Origin: Planctomycetaceae bacterium
GTDB taxonomy: Bacteria; Planctomycetota; Planctomycetia; Pirellulales; Thermoguttaceae
Length of the DNA stretch: 7,093 nt
Assembly (NCBI GenBank): GCA_009783865.1
Contig: WRCR01000209.1
Span: 1-7,093, forward strand
Direction: 5' to 3'
Shown: positions 5,602 through 7,093 of the stretch, one piece after another
Numbering within the stretch: position 1 is the first letter of the stretch
Layout of the letters: each line of letters opens with the position of its first letter
Made by a program: the position numbers and the translations under genes
The notes under the pieces: model-generated
What the model saw: only the letters and a program-made list of their open reading frames with translations
The model's database searches: none
What the model was told of the DNA's origin: nothing

Positions 5602-6864
5602 ATGCAAAACTTAATGAATTTTGTTCGTTCGTTTTTTTCCGTAATTGCGGAAGACGTAAATTTAAGTAATTTGAGGGGGGGAAACGAAATAAGAGCGGCG
5701 GGTGATAACCCGCCGTCCGGCAGTTATCACTGCCGACTCGTAAGAGGTTTTACCCTCGTTGAACTTCTCGTAGTCATCGCCATTATCGGCGTTCTTATCG
5801 CTTTGCTTTTACCTGCTGTGCAAGCCGCTCGTGAGGCGGCAAGAAGAATGACATGCAGCAACCACATGAAACAATTTCTGCTGGCACTGCACAACTATCA
5901 CGACACTACTCAGAGTTTGCCCGCGCTGGGCGCAAAAATCTGCTGGAAAAACACCAGCGGTGACCGAGTGGACGGTGCCACAACTTGGAGTACCATAACC
6001 TTCCTCCTGCCGTTTATGGAACAGCAGGCGAGGTACGACGGCTGGATTAATTTCTCACATTATGCCGGTACTGCTGCTGTTAATCCATGGAGCATACGGG
6101 TGGCAGGCTGTAATGCGCATGATATTTGCAACGGAACGATTGAGACGCTCCGCTGTCCTTCGGATACGAATTCAAAAATCAAATTAGAAACCTCCTTCGG
6201 TGAACCTCAAGATTCAAAGAGCAACATCATGGTTTCTATGGGTGATGCAATGCAGAGCATGGACGCTGCATCCCCCGCAATCGGGAAACGGGCACTTTAT
6301 GCCAGAAATGAATGGAAAGACCTTGCCGCCTGTACGGATGGAACGAGTAATACTATCGCTTGTTCGGAAACTGTTGTCGGACTGGCAATACAGCAGCGCT
6401 TATTGAAACTTGCTGTTGCGGTTCAATATAGTACCACCTTACACAATGAACCGCTTGATTGTTATAACGCCATAGATGCCAATGATAGAAAAATACTGAA
6501 AAATTCATACGGGTATGCTACCAATGCTGCTAATAGTTTTTCAGACAGCCGCGGCATATCGGCATGGCAGTATTATCCGGCATTTTTAGGTTTCAATACG
6601 GTATTACCGCCGAATTCGCCGAGTTGTTCAGCAGGCAGCCGCGGCGGCTGGGGTGTGCTTTCTGCAACGAGCAATCATTCCGGCGGTGTGAACGTAGGAA
6701 TACTTGACGGCAGCACCCGCTTTGTTTCGGATACAATTAATGCGATAACTTCGCCGGTACCTGACGGTACTTCCATACCGAAACAAACGAACAGCGGCAC
6801 GAGCCATTTCGGTGTTTGGGGCGCATTGGGAAGCATCAACGGCGGCGAAAGCACGACGTTGTAG
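5602..6864 (+). CDS. DUF1559 prepilin-like protein with an extended leader
   Basis: A complete 420-residue DUF1559 protein. The type IV/type II pseudopilin-like segment is G49|FTLVELLVVIAIIGVLIALLLP, with glycine at -1 and the conserved glutamate at +5, so prepilin peptidase should cut after G49 and the hydrophobic helix anchors the protein in the inner membrane or an assembled filament. It continues AVQAAREAARRM, CSNHMKQFLLALHNYHD, and near the C-terminus the H-X9-DG motif (H359, D369-G370) and VWGALGSINGGES, typical of the family. Molecular function of the family is not established. The leader is odd: 49 residues instead of the usual short basic peptide. It includes a hydrophobic-looking MQNLMNFVRSFFSVIAEDVN and a part (about residues 32-45) encoded by two palindromes. 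The body is intact with no frameshift, so it is probably functional. It is followed by a second DUF1559 gene 83 nt downstream. Confidence 0.92.
   Translation: MQNLMNFVRSFFSVIAEDVNLSNLRGGNEIRAAGDNPPSGSYHCRLVRGFTLVELLVVIAIIGVLIALLLPAVQAAREAARRMTCSNHMKQFLLALHNYHDTTQSLPALGAKICWKNTSGDRVDGATTWSTITFLLPFMEQQARYDGWINFSHYAGTAAVNPWSIRVAGCNAHDICNGTIETLRCPSDTNSKIKLETSFGEPQDSKSNIMVSMGDAMQSMDAASPAIGKRALYARNEWKDLAACTDGTSNTIACSETVVGLAIQQRLLKLAVAVQYSTTLHNEPLDCYNAIDANDRKILKNSYGYATNAANSFSDSRGISAWQYYPAFLGFNTVLPPNSPSCSAGSRGGWGVLSATSNHSGGVNVGILDGSTRFVSDTINAITSPVPDGTSIPKQTNSGTSHFGVWGALGSINGGESTTL
5696..5715. repeat. Perfect 20-bp palindrome with GATA loop, copy 2, inside a coding leader
   Basis: Identical over all 20 bases to the palindrome at 395-414 (8-bp stem, GATA loop). 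Here it is read in frame as part of the prepilin leader, contributing roughly AAGDNPP. Confidence 0.85.
5718..5735. repeat. Related 18-bp palindrome with TATC loop, opposite orientation
   Basis: CGGCAGTTATCACTGCCG has a 7-bp stem and a TATC loop. Its reverse complement CGGCAGTGATAACTGCCG aligns with the 20-bp palindrome except that GG...CC is replaced by A...T, a paired change that keeps the stem. It begins 2 nt after copy 2 and is also translated. Confidence 0.75.
5748..5807 (+). repeat. 60-bp prepilin-encoding segment shared with 6968-7027 (59 of 60 identical)
   Basis: The DNA for FTLVELLVVIAIIGVLIALL is identical to that at 6968-7027 except at one base (T5760 versus C6980), including an unbroken 47-base match from 5761 and 6981. 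Synonymous sites match too, which points to recent duplication or gene conversion. Beyond it the two genes diverge at many third positions. Confidence 0.85.
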
Positions 6865-6897
6865 GAATTCATATTAGTCATCGTATCATCATTGATA

Positions 6898-6932
6898 GCC
6901 CGCAATGACTATTGCGGGCATAATAATTTTTT
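6898..6932 (+). terminator. Hairpin with T-run between the two DUF1559 genes (terminator or leader element)
   Basis: A 9-bp perfect stem (GCCCGCAAT at 6898-6906 with ATTGCGGGC at 6911-6919) and a GACT loop are followed 7 nt later by six Ts (6927-6932). It lies 33 nt after the stop of the first DUF1559 gene and ends 28 nt before the start of the second. It could be the terminator of the first gene, though the gap before the Ts is long, or a 5' leader structure of the second. Confidence 0.5.
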
Positions 6933-6947
6933 ATAAGAGACACCAAA

Positions 6948-7093
6948 ATGAAAACAAATAGATACGCTTTTACCCTCGTCGAACTTCTCGTAGTCATCGC
7001 CATTATCGGCGTTCTTATCGCTTTGCTCTTGCCTGCTGTTCAGGCAGCCCGCGAAGCGGCAAGAAGAATGCAATGCGGCAACCACCAGAAACA
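6948..7093 (+). CDS. DUF1559 prepilin-like protein, 5' part only (runs off the right edge)
   Basis: From ATG at 6948 an open frame of 48 codons continues to the window end without a stop. It begins MKTNRYA|FTLVELLVVIAIIG and continues LLLPAVQAAREAARRM, QCGNHQK, the standard DUF1559 opening. The leader is short and basic, as is usual, in contrast to the 49-residue leader of the preceding paralogue. The residue before the expected prepilin cleavage is alanine (A7) rather than the usual glycine; prepilin peptidases can tolerate alanine, perhaps less efficiently. The Shine-Dalgarno is weak (AAGAGA at 6935-6940, 7 nt from the ATG). The C-terminal H-X9-DG part is outside the window. Confidence 0.9.
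   Translation, partial: MKTNRYAFTLVELLVVIAIIGVLIALLLPAVQAAREAARRMQCGNHQK

Overview
This window comes from a bacterial chromosome, most likely a planctomycete. The clearest sign is a pair of tandem genes at the right end encoding DUF1559-type proteins: a prepilin-like N-terminus (FTLVELLVVIAIIGVLIALLLP, then AVQAAREAARRM) and, in the complete copy, the H-X9-DG motif. This family is strongly expanded in Planctomycetes. The mid-range GC content and a large GspA/ExeA-like ATPase with a long low-complexity tail fit that assignment. A host-associated Pirellulales/Thermoguttaceae-like lineage is a guess.

Layout. (1) 1-301, minus: 5' part of a gene for an exported protein of unknown function, running off the left edge. 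(2) 426-1364, minus: secreted endonuclease/exonuclease/phosphatase-fold hydrolase with all expected catalytic motifs. (3) 1365-1523: divergent promoter region with two back-to-back sigma-70-like promoters and three copies of an 8-mer that may be operators. (4) 1524-2654, plus: DUF4432 / galactose-mutarotase-like protein. (5) 2822-5476, plus: AAA+ ATPase of the ExeA/GspA/MshM type with an unusual insertion in its lid domain and a tail of about 550 residues, partly repetitive and ending in a predicted coiled coil. (6) 5602-6864, plus: complete DUF1559 prepilin-like protein with an abnormally long 49-residue leader carrying two palindromes read in frame. (7) 6948-7093, plus: start of a second DUF1559 gene with an ordinary 7-residue leader.

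How they may work together. The hydrolase and the DUF4432 protein share a promoter region and may be co-regulated in sugar or sugar-phosphate metabolism (inference). ExeA-like ATPases help assemble secretins or pili in type II secretion and MSHA-type systems, and DUF1559 proteins carry type II pseudopilin-like N-termini, so the right half may be linked to pseudopilin assembly or secretion. Proximity and family knowledge are the only support for this.

The most notable unexplained signal is a family of palindromes. One 20-bp perfect copy lies between genes 1 and 2. An identical copy, paired with an oppositely oriented relative, lies inside the prepilin leader of gene 6. Two other hairpins sit 28-29 nt upstream of both DUF1559 start codons. 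No CRISPR array, tRNA, rRNA or insertion sequence was seen.
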